Shown piece after piece: positions 1 to 8,895 of a stretch of 64,000 bases of DNA; positions within the stretch are counted from its first letter, which is position 1; each line of letters starts with the position of its first letter. The notes below the pieces were generated by a model. It was not told where the DNA came from, did no database searches, and saw only the letters and a program-made list of their open reading frames with translations. A program made the position numbers and the translations under genes. The stretch comes from Pseudomonas putida (GTDB taxonomy: Bacteria > Pseudomonadota > Gammaproteobacteria > Pseudomonadales > Pseudomonadaceae), in assembly GCF_028682175.1 (NCBI RefSeq), contig NZ_JANHKS010000011.1:62001-126000 (forward strand), written 5' to 3'.

Positions 1-322
1 GGTCCTGGCCACAACCAGCCAGAAGCAGGTGTTGACCGCCGCGTACCACAGTTACAAACGTTGCGGCCTGGCCGGGTGCATCCTGACCAAGCTGGACGAA
101 ACCGCAAGCCTGGGCGAAGTGCTCAGCCTTGCCGTGACACACGAGTTGCCCGTGGCCTATCTCACCGATGGCCCACGGATACCGGATGATCTGCATCTGC
201 CACGTCGCCATCAGCTTGTAAGCCGGGCGGTGAGTGTTCAGATGCAGGAGGAGCCTAGCGAGGAAGCGATGGCGGATATGTTTGCGGATCTTTATCACAG
301 CCCCGGCAAACGCGCGGGCTAG
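1..322 (+). CDS. flhF: Flagellar placement GTPase FlhF, 3' end only
   Basis: SRP-type GTPase that sets position and number of polar flagella. The window opens inside the gene; the open frame runs from base 2 to the TAG at 320-322, leaving about 106 residues of the C-terminal NG GTPase domain. The guanine-specificity motif TKLDE is visible, followed by the GEVLSLA helix and the usual short tail. The next gene, fleN, starts 120 bases downstream, which is the standard Pseudomonas order. The identity rests on this motif plus the neighbourhood; the N-terminal B domain and Walker A are outside the window. Confidence 0.93.
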   Translation, partial: VLATTSQKQVLTAAYHSYKRCGLAGCILTKLDETASLGEVLSLAVTHELPVAYLTDGPRIPDDLHLPRRHQLVSRAVSVQMQEEPSEEAMADMFADLYHSPGKRAG

Positions 323-441
323 GTTAAGGAAAATGACATTGGAAAATACCTGCATCGATGGTCTGCCAGGCATTGTTCAGTCACTGAACGTGCAGCCCGA
401 AATGTGGCTTAGGTCTAAGCAAGACAAGGTAAAAAATTAAC

Positions 442-1275
442 ATGGGCAGCATGCATCCCGTTCAGGTTATTGCGGTGACTGGTGGCAAAGGTGGCGTAGG
501 CAAGACCAACGTGTCAGTGAACCTTTCGCTGGCACTGGCCGAGCTAGGGCGTCGCGTGATGTTGCTGGACGCCGATCTGGGTCTGGCCAACGTCGACGTA
601 TTGTTGGGCTTGACCCCTAAACGCACCCTGGCCGACGTCATCGAAGGCCGCTGCGAACTGCGCGATGTCCTGTTGCAGGGGCCTGGCGGTGTGCGCATCG
701 TGCCGGCGGCGTCCGGCACTCAGAGCATGGTCCAGTTGACCCCGGCCCAGCATGCCGGCCTGATTCAGGCATTCAGCGACATCGGCGACAACCTGGACGT
801 GCTGGTGATCGACACCGCCGCCGGGATTGGCGAATCGGTCGTCAGCTTCGTGCGCGCGGCGCAGGAAGTGTTGCTGGTGGTCTGCGACGAGCCGACTTCG
901 ATCACTGACGCCTACGCGCTGATCAAGCTGCTCAACCGCGACTACGGCATGAACCGCTTCCGCGTGCTGGCCAACATGGCCCAGAGCCCGCAGGAAGGGC
1001 GCAACCTGTTCGCCAAGCTGACCAAGGTCACCGACCGCTTCCTGGACGTCGCGCTGCAATATGTGGGCGCCGTGCCGTACGACGAGTGCGTGCGCAAGGC
1101 GGTGCAGAAGCAGCGCGCGGTGTACGAAGCGTTTCCCCGTTCCAAATGTGCGCTGGCGTTCAAGGCCATCGCGCAGAAAGTCGATACCTGGCCGCTGCCG
1201 GCGAACCCGCGTGGCCACCTGGAATTTTTCGTTGAGCGCCTGGTTCATCAGACCAGTGCAGGGCCAGTGTCATGA
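442..1275 (+). CDS. fleN: Flagellar number regulator FleN (FlhG), MinD/ParA-type ATPase
   Basis: Cytoplasmic ATPase that limits polar flagellar number and, in Pseudomonas, antagonises the master activator FleQ. The 277-residue protein has the deviant Walker A motif GGKGGVGKT at residues 14-22 and a Walker B-like VLVIDTAAGIG near residue 125, with a short basic N-terminal tail. An AAGGT ribosome site lies upstream of the ATG. Its last four bases (ATGA, 1272-1275) overlap the start of fliA, indicating translational coupling. Length and order agree with FleN of other pseudomonads. Confidence 0.96.
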   Translation: MGSMHPVQVIAVTGGKGGVGKTNVSVNLSLALAELGRRVMLLDADLGLANVDVLLGLTPKRTLADVIEGRCELRDVLLQGPGGVRIVPAASGTQSMVQLTPAQHAGLIQAFSDIGDNLDVLVIDTAAGIGESVVSFVRAAQEVLLVVCDEPTSITDAYALIKLLNRDYGMNRFRVLANMAQSPQEGRNLFAKLTKVTDRFLDVALQYVGAVPYDECVRKAVQKQRAVYEAFPRSKCALAFKAIAQKVDTWPLPANPRGHLEFFVERLVHQTSAGPVS

Positions 1276-2012
1276 CTGCAAGTGGCTATCGCATGTACAG
1301 CAAATCATCCAGAGATTCCCAGTACGAGCTCATCGAGCGCTATGCCCCGTTGGTCAAGCGTATCGCCTACCACTTGCTGGCGCGTCTGCCGGCCAGCGTG
1401 CAGGTCGAGGACTTGATCCAGGCGGGGATGATCGGCCTGCTCGAAGTGTCGACCAAATACGACTCCACCAAGGGTGCGAGCTTCGAGACCTACGCCGGCA
1501 TCCGCATTCGCGGCGCGATGCTCGACGAAGTGCGCAAGGGTGACTGGGCGCCACGCTCGGTTCACCGCAATACGCGCATGGTCAGCGACGCGATTCGTGC
1601 CATTGAAGCAAAAACCGGCCGTGACGCTAAAGATCACGAGGTTGCTGCCGAACTTCAATTGAGCCTGGACGATTACTACGGGATTCTGAACGATACCTTG
1701 GGCAGCCGCCTGTTCAGCTTCGACGACCTTTTGCAGGACGGCGAGCATGAAGGGCTGCACGAGGACGGCGCGAGCCAGTCGCTGGAACCCTCGCGCGATC
1801 TCGAAGACGAGCGCTTCCAGAGCGCGCTGGCCGATGCCATCGCCAACCTGCCCGAGCGTGAACGCCTGGTGCTGGCGCTGTACTACGACGAAGAGCTGAA
1901 CCTCAAGGAAATCGGTGAGGTCCTGGGTGTCAGCGAATCCCGTGTCAGCCAGCTGCACAGCCAGTGCGCCGCACGTCTGCGGGGCCGGCTGGGTGAGTGG
2001 CGCGCACGTTGA
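1272..2012 (+). CDS. fliA: Flagellar sigma factor FliA (sigma-28)
   Basis: Alternative sigma factor for late flagellar and chemotaxis genes. The 246 residues carry region 2 (around residues 25-100, with DLIQAGMIGLLEV and FETYAGIRIRGAMLDE), region 3 (HRNTRMVSDAIRAIE) and a region 4 helix-turn-helix ending in GVSESRVSQLHSQ. The start codon lies inside the end of fleN (4-base ATGA overlap). A 190-base gap with no clear gene follows before cheY. Normal length for the family. Confidence 0.97.
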   Translation: MTASGYRMYSKSSRDSQYELIERYAPLVKRIAYHLLARLPASVQVEDLIQAGMIGLLEVSTKYDSTKGASFETYAGIRIRGAMLDEVRKGDWAPRSVHRNTRMVSDAIRAIEAKTGRDAKDHEVAAELQLSLDDYYGILNDTLGSRLFSFDDLLQDGEHEGLHEDGASQSLEPSRDLEDERFQSALADAIANLPERERLVLALYYDEELNLKEIGEVLGVSESRVSQLHSQCAARLRGRLGEWRAR

Positions 2013-2266
2013 TTGATTGAACGCAGGCTTTCGGGGCTGCGGATGGTATGTAAAACCGGCTGTGCAAGATGTTGTGTGGGCATCATGAGACAAGGCAGGA
2101 GCCGGTCGGATCGGGTCTTTGAAGATCCGCTCTGCTGCGCGCGTGACCTGCCGATTCGTCAGACCCGTCACTGTTATTCGTAGAAGCCGCTCGCCGGTAT
2201 TGATTGAACGCGCGTCCAGGTGCTGGGCGCGTTAAAGACTGCTTGGAGGTCGAATTGGACAAGAAC

Positions 2267-2641
2267 ATGAAAATCCTCATCGTTGATGACTTCTCAACGA
2301 TGCGGCGGATCATAAAAAACCTGTTGCGTGACCTTGGGTTCACCAACACGGCCGAAGCAGATGACGGTACCACCGCATTGCCGATGTTGCAGGCTGGCGG
2401 TTTCGATTTCCTGGTCACGGACTGGAACATGCCGGGCATGTCGGGCATCGACCTGCTGCGCCAGGTGCGTGCCGATGAACGCCTGCGCCACATGCCGGTG
2501 CTGATGGTCACTGCCGAAGCCAAGCGCGAGCAGATCATCGAGGCTGCCCAGGCCGGTGTTAACGGTTACGTCGTGAAGCCATTCACAGCCCAAGTGCTCA
2601 AAGAGAAGATCGAAAAGATATTCGAGCGCGTCAATAGCTGA
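2267..2641 (+). CDS. cheY: Chemotaxis response regulator CheY
   Basis: Single receiver domain that, when phosphorylated by CheA, binds the flagellar switch. Acidic pair D7-D8, phospho-acceptor D52 (in VTDWNMPG), the VTAE threonine and the VVKPF lysine are all present; 124 residues from this ATG. Start choice is not trivial: the only good ribosome site, GGAGG at 2245-2249, is too far from the ATG at 2267 but well spaced (5 bases) from an in-frame TTG at 2255, which would add four residues (LDKN). cheZ follows after 19 bases. Confidence 0.96.
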   Translation: MKILIVDDFSTMRRIIKNLLRDLGFTNTAEADDGTTALPMLQAGGFDFLVTDWNMPGMSGIDLLRQVRADERLRHMPVLMVTAEAKREQIIEAAQAGVNGYVVKPFTAQVLKEKIEKIFERVNS

Positions 2642-2660
2642 TGTCCGCTGCGAGGGCGCT

Positions 2661-3449
2661 ATGGATCCTAAAGATTCGACAATGGGTGACTTCGAGTCGA
2701 CCCTGAAGAAACACGCACAAGAGCTCGTCACCAGCCTTGAAAAAGGCAAGTTCGGCGACGCCGTGCAACTTATCCATGAGCTTAACCAGACTCGCGATCG
2801 CGGGTTGTATCAGGAAGTGGGCAAGCTGACGCGCGAGTTGCACAGCGCGATCGTCAACTTCCAGATCGACCCGCACATGCCGCAAGCCGAGGAAGTGTCC
2901 CAGATCACTGACGCCACCGAGCGCCTGTCCTATGTGGTCAGGCTCACGGAAGGTGCGGCCAACCGCACCATGGACCTGGTGGAGCAGAGCACGCCGTTGA
3001 TGAACGGCCTGAGCGAGGACGCCAAGGCACTGAGTGCCGATTGGGGGCGCTTCATGCGTCGCGAGATCGGCGCCGAAGAGTTTCGTGATCTGGCCCGCCG
3101 CGTCGATGGTTTTCTGTCGCGCAGCGAGAAGGAGACCCACCAGGTCGCCAGCCACCTGAACGACATTCTGCTGGCCCAGGACTATCAGGACCTGACCGGC
3201 CAGGTGATCAAGCGTGTCACCACGCTTGTGACCGAGGTCGAGAGCAATCTGCTCAAGCTGGTGCTGATGGCAAGCCAGGTGGATCGCTTTGCCGGGATCG
3301 AGCACGATCAGGAAGTGTTCCGTAAGCAAAAAGAACAGGAAAAACTTCATTCCAAGGGTGAAGGTCCGCAGATTCATGCCGATAAACGTGAAGACGTCGT
3401 ATCCGGTCAGGATGATGTAGACGATCTGCTATCCAGCCTGGGTTTCTAA
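2661..3449 (+). CDS. cheZ: CheY-phosphate phosphatase CheZ
   Basis: Removes phosphate from CheY to reset the motor signal. The 262-residue, mostly helical protein has the catalytic stretch DYQDLTGQ with D177 and Q181 matching the catalytic Asp and Gln known from E. coli CheZ, and ends in the CheY-binding peptide DDVDDLLSSLGF. It sits between cheY and cheA. A 130-base gap precedes cheA. Confidence 0.95.
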   Translation: MDPKDSTMGDFESTLKKHAQELVTSLEKGKFGDAVQLIHELNQTRDRGLYQEVGKLTRELHSAIVNFQIDPHMPQAEEVSQITDATERLSYVVRLTEGAANRTMDLVEQSTPLMNGLSEDAKALSADWGRFMRREIGAEEFRDLARRVDGFLSRSEKETHQVASHLNDILLAQDYQDLTGQVIKRVTTLVTEVESNLLKLVLMASQVDRFAGIEHDQEVFRKQKEQEKLHSKGEGPQIHADKREDVVSGQDDVDDLLSSLGF

Positions 3450-3579
3450 CTTCCAGTTCCCGGGTTCTATGTGAAAGTGGCGCAAGGTCTGCGCGCGAAT
3501 GCTTCGACGAAGGCAATGCGCGTAGGCCATCAACGCAGCCTCTGGATCGGTTTGACGGTTAATTTTAGGAGCACCCCCA

Positions 3580-5862
3580 ATGAGCTTCGGCGCCGATGAA
3601 GAAATCCTTCAGGATTTTCTGGTAGAGGCCGGCGAGATTCTCGAGCAGTTGTCCGAACAGTTGGTCGAGCTGGAAAGCCGACCGGATGATGCGGATCTGC
3701 TCAATGCAATTTTTCGCGGTTTTCACACTGTAAAAGGGGGCGCCGGCTTCCTCCAGCTCAACGAGCTGGTTGAATGCTGCCACATCGCTGAAAACGTGTT
3801 CGACATCCTGCGCAAAGGTGAGCGTCGGGTCGATGCCGAACTCATGGACGTCGTGCTCGAAGCGCTGGACACCGTGAACAGCATGTTCGGCCAGGTGCGC
3901 GAACGCTCTGACATTACCCCCGCCACCCCAGGGCTGCTCGCCGCGCTGTCGCGCCTGGCCGAGCCTGCGTCGGCCGATGAAATCGCCGCTGCGCCTGCAC
4001 CTGTGGTCGAGGAAGTGCCAGAGGCTGCGTCCGAAGACATCACCGATCTTGAATTCGAACAACTGCTCGACTCGCTCAACGCGGTCAAGGCCCAGGCGGC
4101 GGGTGCTGCCGTCTCGGCGCCGGCACCGGTGGCTGCTGCCCCCGTGCAGGCTGATCAGCCGGCCAGCGATGAAATCACCGACGCCGAGTTCGAATCGCTG
4201 CTCGATCAACTGCATGGCAAGGGTCAGTTCGCCGCCGATGCCGTGGCGCCTGCCGCCAACGCGCCATCTGCAGCGGCAGCGACACCTGCCAGCGACGAAA
4301 TCACCGACGACGAATTCGAAGCCCTGCTGGACCAGTTGCATGGCAAGGGCAGCTTCTCCCCCGACGCCAGCGCACCGGTTGCCGCCGCGCCTGTGGCTGC
4401 TGCCAGCGAGCCTGCATCGGACGAAATCACCGACCACGAATTCGAAGCGCTGCTCGATCAACTGCATGGCAAGGGCAAGTTCGAACCGGCCGTAGCCGGC
4501 GCGACCGCCACTGCTGCCGCACCGGTCAAGAAAGCCGAGCCAGCCAAGGCTGAATCTGCCAAACCGCAAGCACCGAAAGCCGAGGCACCGAAGGCTGAAG
4601 CGGCACCTGCGCCTGCGCCAGCAAAAGCTGCGCCTGCACCGGCGCCGACCCGTGCACCTGCGCCGGCCGCCGCCGACAAGGCGCCGACCGAAGCGGAAAC
4701 CACCGTGCGCGTCGACACCGCGCGGCTGGACGAAATCATGAACATGGTCGGCGAACTGGTACTGGTGCGTAACCGCCTGGTGCGCCTGGGCCTGAACAGC
4801 GGCGACGAAGCCATGTCCAAGGCCGTGTCCAACCTGGACGTGGTGACCGCCGACCTGCAGACCGCCGTCATGAAGACGCGCATGCAGCCGATCAAGAAGG
4901 TCTTCGGGCGCTTCCCGCGTCTGGTTCGTGACCTGGCGCGCCAGCTCAAGAAAGAAATCAACCTTGAACTGGTGGGTGAAGAAACCGACCTGGACAAGAA
5001 CCTGGTCGAGGCCCTGGCCGACCCGCTGGTGCACTTGGTGCGCAACGCGGTGGACCACGGCATCGAATCGCCGGAAGAGCGCGAAGCGTCGGGCAAGGCC
5101 CGTGGCGGTCGCGTAGTACTCTCGGCGGAACAGGAAGGCGACCACATCCTGCTGTCGATCTCCGATGACGGCAAGGGCATGGACCCGGCGGTGCTGCGCG
5201 CCATCGCGGTCAAGCGTGGCGTGATGGACAAGGACGCGGCCGATCGCCTGTCCGACACCGATTGCTACAACCTGATCTTCGCCCCGGGTTTCTCGACCAA
5301 GACCGAGATTTCCGATGTGTCCGGCCGTGGCGTGGGCATGGACGTGGTGAAAACCAAGATTTCCCAGCTCAACGGCTCGATCAACATCTACTCGACCAAG
5401 GGCCAGGGCTCGAAGATCGTCATCAAGGTCCCGCTGACTCTGGCGATCATGCCGACCCTGATGGTGATGCTGGGCAACCAGGCCTTCGCCTTCCCGCTGG
5501 TCAACGTCAACGAGATCTTCCACCTGGACCTGTCGACCACCAATGTCGTCGATGGTCAGGAAGTGGTGATCGTACGGGACAAGGCCCTGCCGCTGTTCTA
5601 CCTCAAGCGCTGGCTGGTCAGCTCGGCCGCTCACGAAGAGCAGCGCGAGGGCCACGTGGTGATCCTCTCGGTGGGCACGCAGCGCATCGGTTTCGTGGTG
5701 GATCAACTGGTGGGCCAGGAAGAAGTGGTCATCAAGCCGCTGGGCAAGATGCTGCAAGGTACCCCAGGCATGTCCGGCGCCACCATCACCGGTGACGGCC
5801 GCATCGCGCTGATCCTCGATGTACCGAGCATGCTCAAGCGTTACGCCGCACGGCGTATCTGA
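3580..5862 (+). CDS. cheA: Chemotaxis histidine kinase CheA
   Basis: Kinase of the chemoreceptor array; phosphorylates CheY and CheB. Domains in order: HPt with H49 (GFHTVKGG), a long Ala/Pro linker (about 130-370), dimerisation P3 (about 372-440), HATPase P4 with N box at 485-494 (HLVRNAVDHG), G1 DDGKGMD (529-535) and G2 GRGVGMDVV (582-590), then the CheW-like P5 to residue 760. The linker contains three near-identical copies and one weaker copy of a 20-residue acidic motif (core DEITDxEFExLLDQLHGKG), where E. coli CheA has its P2 CheY-binding domain. GGAG ribosome site precedes the ATG. Confidence 0.97.
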   Translation: MSFGADEEILQDFLVEAGEILEQLSEQLVELESRPDDADLLNAIFRGFHTVKGGAGFLQLNELVECCHIAENVFDILRKGERRVDAELMDVVLEALDTVNSMFGQVRERSDITPATPGLLAALSRLAEPASADEIAAAPAPVVEEVPEAASEDITDLEFEQLLDSLNAVKAQAAGAAVSAPAPVAAAPVQADQPASDEITDAEFESLLDQLHGKGQFAADAVAPAANAPSAAAATPASDEITDDEFEALLDQLHGKGSFSPDASAPVAAAPVAAASEPASDEITDHEFEALLDQLHGKGKFEPAVAGATATAAAPVKKAEPAKAESAKPQAPKAEAPKAEAAPAPAPAKAAPAPAPTRAPAPAAADKAPTEAETTVRVDTARLDEIMNMVGELVLVRNRLVRLGLNSGDEAMSKAVSNLDVVTADLQTAVMKTRMQPIKKVFGRFPRLVRDLARQLKKEINLELVGEETDLDKNLVEALADPLVHLVRNAVDHGIESPEEREASGKARGGRVVLSAEQEGDHILLSISDDGKGMDPAVLRAIAVKRGVMDKDAADRLSDTDCYNLIFAPGFSTKTEISDVSGRGVGMDVVKTKISQLNGSINIYSTKGQGSKIVIKVPLTLAIMPTLMVMLGNQAFAFPLVNVNEIFHLDLSTTNVVDGQEVVIVRDKALPLFYLKRWLVSSAAHEEQREGHVVILSVGTQRIGFVVDQLVGQEEVVIKPLGKMLQGTPGMSGATITGDGRIALILDVPSMLKRYAARRI
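4027..4476 (+). repeat. Four-copy amino-acid repeat inside the CheA linker
   Basis: Residues about 150-170 (degenerate), 196-215, 237-257 and 279-299 of CheA repeat the pattern DEITDxEFExLLDQLHGKG, separated by Ala/Pro/Val-rich spacers of about 22-25 residues. The DNA copies are also similar, so a small expansion by duplication is likely. The core resembles the C-terminal CheY-binding tail of CheZ. Confidence 0.85.
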
Positions 5863-5901
5863 TTCAAGCGAGCGCGTCCGCCGTCACGGCAACGCGCGCC
5901 T

Positions 5902-5969
5902 CGTAGCAGCACGGCTTGCCGGCGGTGGCGCCTGCGGGACCGTCACCGCCGGCAAGCCGTGCTGCTACG
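5902..5969. repeat. REPIN (inverted pair of REP elements)
   Basis: Two arms beginning CGTAGCAGCACGGCTTGCCG and its reverse complement face each other in the 195-base cheA-cheB gap. The RNA could fold into a long hairpin between the two genes. It belongs to the 'GTAGCAGCACGG' sequence type, also seen at 37466, 11973, 12081 and 55463. Confidence 0.9.
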
Positions 5970-6057
5970 AGGGCGTCGCCGGGATCAGATCCCGGTGTGT
6001 GTCATGTTTGACGAAACAGGTTTGATTCAGCGGCCTGTTCCGTCCTATGGAGTGTTT

Positions 6058-7224
6058 ATGGCAGTCAAGGTTCTGGTGGTAGACGACTCCGGTTTTTTTC
6101 GCCGGCGCGTCTCGGAAATTCTTTCCTCTGACACAACGATTCAAGTGGTCGGCACCGCCACCAATGGCAAGGAAGCGATCGAGCAGGCGCTGGCCCTCAA
6201 GCCTGACGTGATTACCATGGACTACGAAATGCCGATGATGGATGGCATTACCGCAGTCCGGCACATCATGCAGCGCTGCCCGACACCGGTCCTGATGTTC
6301 TCCTCACTGACCCACGAAGGCGCCCGGGTGACCCTGGATGCGCTGGACGCCGGTGCGGTGGACTTCCTGCCGAAGAATTTCGAAGACATCTCGCGCAACC
6401 CCGAGAAGGTCAAGCAGATGCTGTGCGAGAAGGTGCACAGCATTTCGCGCAGCAACCGTCGCTTTGGCGGGTACAGCAGCCCGGCAGCGCCTGCGCCGGT
6501 ATCGAGCCCGGCCTCTGCATCGCCTGCCAGCTCGCTGCGCAGCAGCGCAACACCGAGCGCCACCACGCGCCCGGCGCCAGCCCCTGCACGTCCGGCGCCC
6601 GCTGCGCCTGCGGCCCACGGCGCGGCACACCATGCACCTGCCTCGCCTGCGCCCAAGCGCAAGGCATACAAGCTGGTGGCCATCGGTACGTCCACAGGTG
6701 GCCCGGTGGCGCTGCAACGGGTGCTGACCCAACTGCCTGCCAATTTCCCGGCGCCCATCGTGCTGATCCAGCACATGCCGGCGGCCTTCACCAAGGCCTT
6801 TGCCGAGCGCCTGGACAAGCTGTGCCGCATCAGCGTCAAGGAAGCCGAGGATGGCGACATCCTGCGTCCGGGCCTGGCGCTGCTGGCCCCCGGCGGCAAG
6901 CAGATGATGGTCGACGGCCGTGGCGCGGTGAAAATCCTGCCGGGCGACGAGCGCCTCAACTACAAGCCCTGCGTGGACATCACCTTCGGTTCCGCCGCCA
7001 AGGCCTATGCCGACAAGGTGCTGGCCGTGGTCCTGACCGGCATGGGCGCGGACGGTCGCGAAGGCGCGCGTCTGCTCAAGCAGGGCGGCAGTCATATCTG
7101 GGCTCAGGACGAAGCCAGTTGCGTGATCTACGGCATGCCGATGGCCATCGTCAAAGCCGATCTGGCGGATGCCGTTTACAGCCTGGACGATATCGGGCGA
7201 CATCTGGTCGAGGCGTGTATCTGA
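6058..7224 (+). CDS. cheB: Receptor methylesterase / response regulator CheB
   Basis: Demethylates (and deamidates) chemoreceptors for adaptation. An N-terminal receiver domain (phospho-acceptor D55 in ITMDYEMP), a Pro/Ala/Ser-rich linker (about 140-200) and a C-terminal methylesterase domain with triad S212 (GTSTGG), H239 (IQHMP) and D332 (GMGADGREG). 388 residues from the ATG at 6058; an upstream in-frame start at 5959 would add residues from the REPIN region and is not supported. The stop overlaps the motC start (TGATG, 7222-7226). Confidence 0.96.
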   Translation: MAVKVLVVDDSGFFRRRVSEILSSDTTIQVVGTATNGKEAIEQALALKPDVITMDYEMPMMDGITAVRHIMQRCPTPVLMFSSLTHEGARVTLDALDAGAVDFLPKNFEDISRNPEKVKQMLCEKVHSISRSNRRFGGYSSPAAPAPVSSPASASPASSLRSSATPSATTRPAPAPARPAPAAPAAHGAAHHAPASPAPKRKAYKLVAIGTSTGGPVALQRVLTQLPANFPAPIVLIQHMPAAFTKAFAERLDKLCRISVKEAEDGDILRPGLALLAPGGKQMMVDGRGAVKILPGDERLNYKPCVDITFGSAAKAYADKVLAVVLTGMGADGREGARLLKQGGSHIWAQDEASCVIYGMPMAIVKADLADAVYSLDDIGRHLVEACI

Positions 7225-7964
7225 TGGATGTTCTGACTCTCATAGGGATCATTCTGGCGTTCATCGCCATCATCGGCGGCAACTTCCTGGAAGGCGGCCA
7301 CCTGGGCGCCTTGCTCAACGGGCCGGCGGCGCTGATCGTGCTCGGCGGTACGCTCGCGGCCTGCCTGTTGCAGACGCCGATGAGCGCGTTCAAGCGGGCG
7401 ATCCAGATCTTCGTGTGGATTCTGTTTCCGCCGCGCATCGACCTGCAAGGCGGTATCGACCGCGTCGTCAACTGGAGCCTGACCGCCCGCAAGGAAGGTC
7501 TGCTGGGCCTGGAAACCGTCGCCGACACCGAACCTGACGCCTACTCGCGCAAGGGCCTGCAGTTGCTGGTCGATGGCGTCGAGCCGGAAACCATTCGCAG
7601 CATTCTGGAAGTGGATTTCCTGACTCAGGAAAGCCGCGACATCCAGGCCGCCAAAGTCTTCGAAAGCATGGGCGGCTACGCGCCGACCATCGGCATCATC
7701 GGTGCGGTGATGGGCCTGATCCATGTCATGGGCAACCTGGCGGACCCGAACCAACTGGGCAGCGGCATTGCCGTGGCATTCGTCGCGACCATCTATGGCG
7801 TGGCGTCGGCCAACCTGATCCTGCTGCCGGTGGCCAACAAGCTCAAGGCCGTGGCGGTGCGTCAGTCGCGCTACCGCGAGATGCTGCTCGAAGGCCTGCT
7901 GTCCATTGCCGAGGGCGAAAACCCGCGTTCGATCGAGTTGAAGCTGCAAGGCTTCATGGAGTGA
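7224..7964 (+). CDS. motC: Flagellar motor stator protein MotC (MotA family)
   Basis: Inner-membrane stator subunit forming a proton channel with MotD. Four hydrophobic segments can be seen: two near the N-terminus (about residues 3-20 and 30-50) and two near the C-terminus (YAPTIGIIGAVMGLIHVM and GSGIAVAFVATIYGVASANL), with a cytoplasmic loop between. 246 residues, typical for the family. The ATG overlaps the cheB stop by one base, and motD follows after 7 bases. The second Pseudomonas stator set, motAB, is elsewhere. Confidence 0.95.
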   Translation: MDVLTLIGIILAFIAIIGGNFLEGGHLGALLNGPAALIVLGGTLAACLLQTPMSAFKRAIQIFVWILFPPRIDLQGGIDRVVNWSLTARKEGLLGLETVADTEPDAYSRKGLQLLVDGVEPETIRSILEVDFLTQESRDIQAAKVFESMGGYAPTIGIIGAVMGLIHVMGNLADPNQLGSGIAVAFVATIYGVASANLILLPVANKLKAVAVRQSRYREMLLEGLLSIAEGENPRSIELKLQGFME

Positions 7965-7971
7965 TGGACTG

Positions 7972-8856
7972 ATGGCCCGTCGACGTCGCCACCACGAAGA
8001 GCACGAAAATCACGAACGCTGGCTGGTGTCCTACGCGGACTTCATCACCTTGCTGTTCGCCTTTTTCGTGGTCATGTACTCCATTTCCTCGCTCAACGAA
8101 GGCAAGTACAAGGTGCTTTCCGAGGCGCTGGTTGGCGTGTTCAACGAAGCCGAGCGCAGCGTGCGGCCGATCCCCATCGGCGAGCAGAAGCCGCAGACCG
8201 TGCGCCCGGCAGACCCTCTGGTCAACGACAGCGACCAGACCGACGCAGCCCTGGGGCAGGCCGCCCAGGATCCGCTCAAATCCATCGCCGATGACGTCAA
8301 CGCAGCGTTCGGCGACCTGATCGCCTCGAACCAGATGACGGTGCGGGGCAACGAGTTGTGGATCGAGATCGAGCTCAACTCAAGCCTGCTGTTCGGCAGC
8401 GGCGATGCGATGCCCAGCAACCTGGCGTTCGACCTGATCGACAAGGTGGCCAGGATCGTCAAGCCGTTCGACAACCCGATTCACGTCGAAGGCTTCACCG
8501 ATGACCAGCCCATCAGCTCGGCGCAGTACCCCAGCAACTGGGAGCTGTCGTCGGCGCGTGCATCGAGCATCGTGCGCATGCTGGCCATGGACGGGATCAA
8601 CCCGGCGCGCATGGCCTCGGTCGGCTATGGCGAATTCCAGCCGCTGACCTCCAACGCCACCGCCGATGGCCGCGCGCGCAACCGTCGCGTGGTGCTGGTG
8701 ATTTCTCGCAACCTGGACGTGCGTCGCAGCCTGACCGGCTCAGGTACCGCCGCCAATGCAAAACCCGATGCAGCATTGCGGCGTGCTGGCACACAAACTG
8801 CACCAGTCCCGGCTAAACCGCCGCAAGGCGTCAAATCTTCGTCATCTGCCCCGTGA
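7972..8856 (+). CDS. motD: Flagellar motor stator protein MotD (MotB family)
   Basis: Peptidoglycan-anchored partner of MotC. Basic N-terminus, then one membrane helix (about 22-40) carrying D23 in SYADFITLL, the equivalent of the proton-carrying aspartate of MotB. A linker follows, then an OmpA/MotB peptidoglycan-binding domain (about 150-250, with VEGFTDDQP, ELSSARAS and NRRVVLVI). The C-terminal 35 residues are low-complexity. 294 residues; 7 bases after motC. Confidence 0.95.
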   Translation: MARRRRHHEEHENHERWLVSYADFITLLFAFFVVMYSISSLNEGKYKVLSEALVGVFNEAERSVRPIPIGEQKPQTVRPADPLVNDSDQTDAALGQAAQDPLKSIADDVNAAFGDLIASNQMTVRGNELWIEIELNSSLLFGSGDAMPSNLAFDLIDKVARIVKPFDNPIHVEGFTDDQPISSAQYPSNWELSSARASSIVRMLAMDGINPARMASVGYGEFQPLTSNATADGRARNRRVVLVISRNLDVRRSLTGSGTAANAKPDAALRRAGTQTAPVPAKPPQGVKSSSSAP

Positions 8857-8895
8857 TTGCGGGCGCAGCGCTTTGATCGGCGGGAACGCGAACAC

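Noticed and set aside
3565-5757. 730-codon open frame on the - strand opposite cheA
   Set aside because: Shadow of the cheA repeats and linker; His/Arg/Gly-rich with no domain, and cheA is certain on the + strand.
8857-8895. TTG start for parC at 8857, directly after motD
   Set aside because: It would add 13 residues unlike ParA proteins; the ATG at 8896 gives the standard N-terminus just before the Walker A motif.
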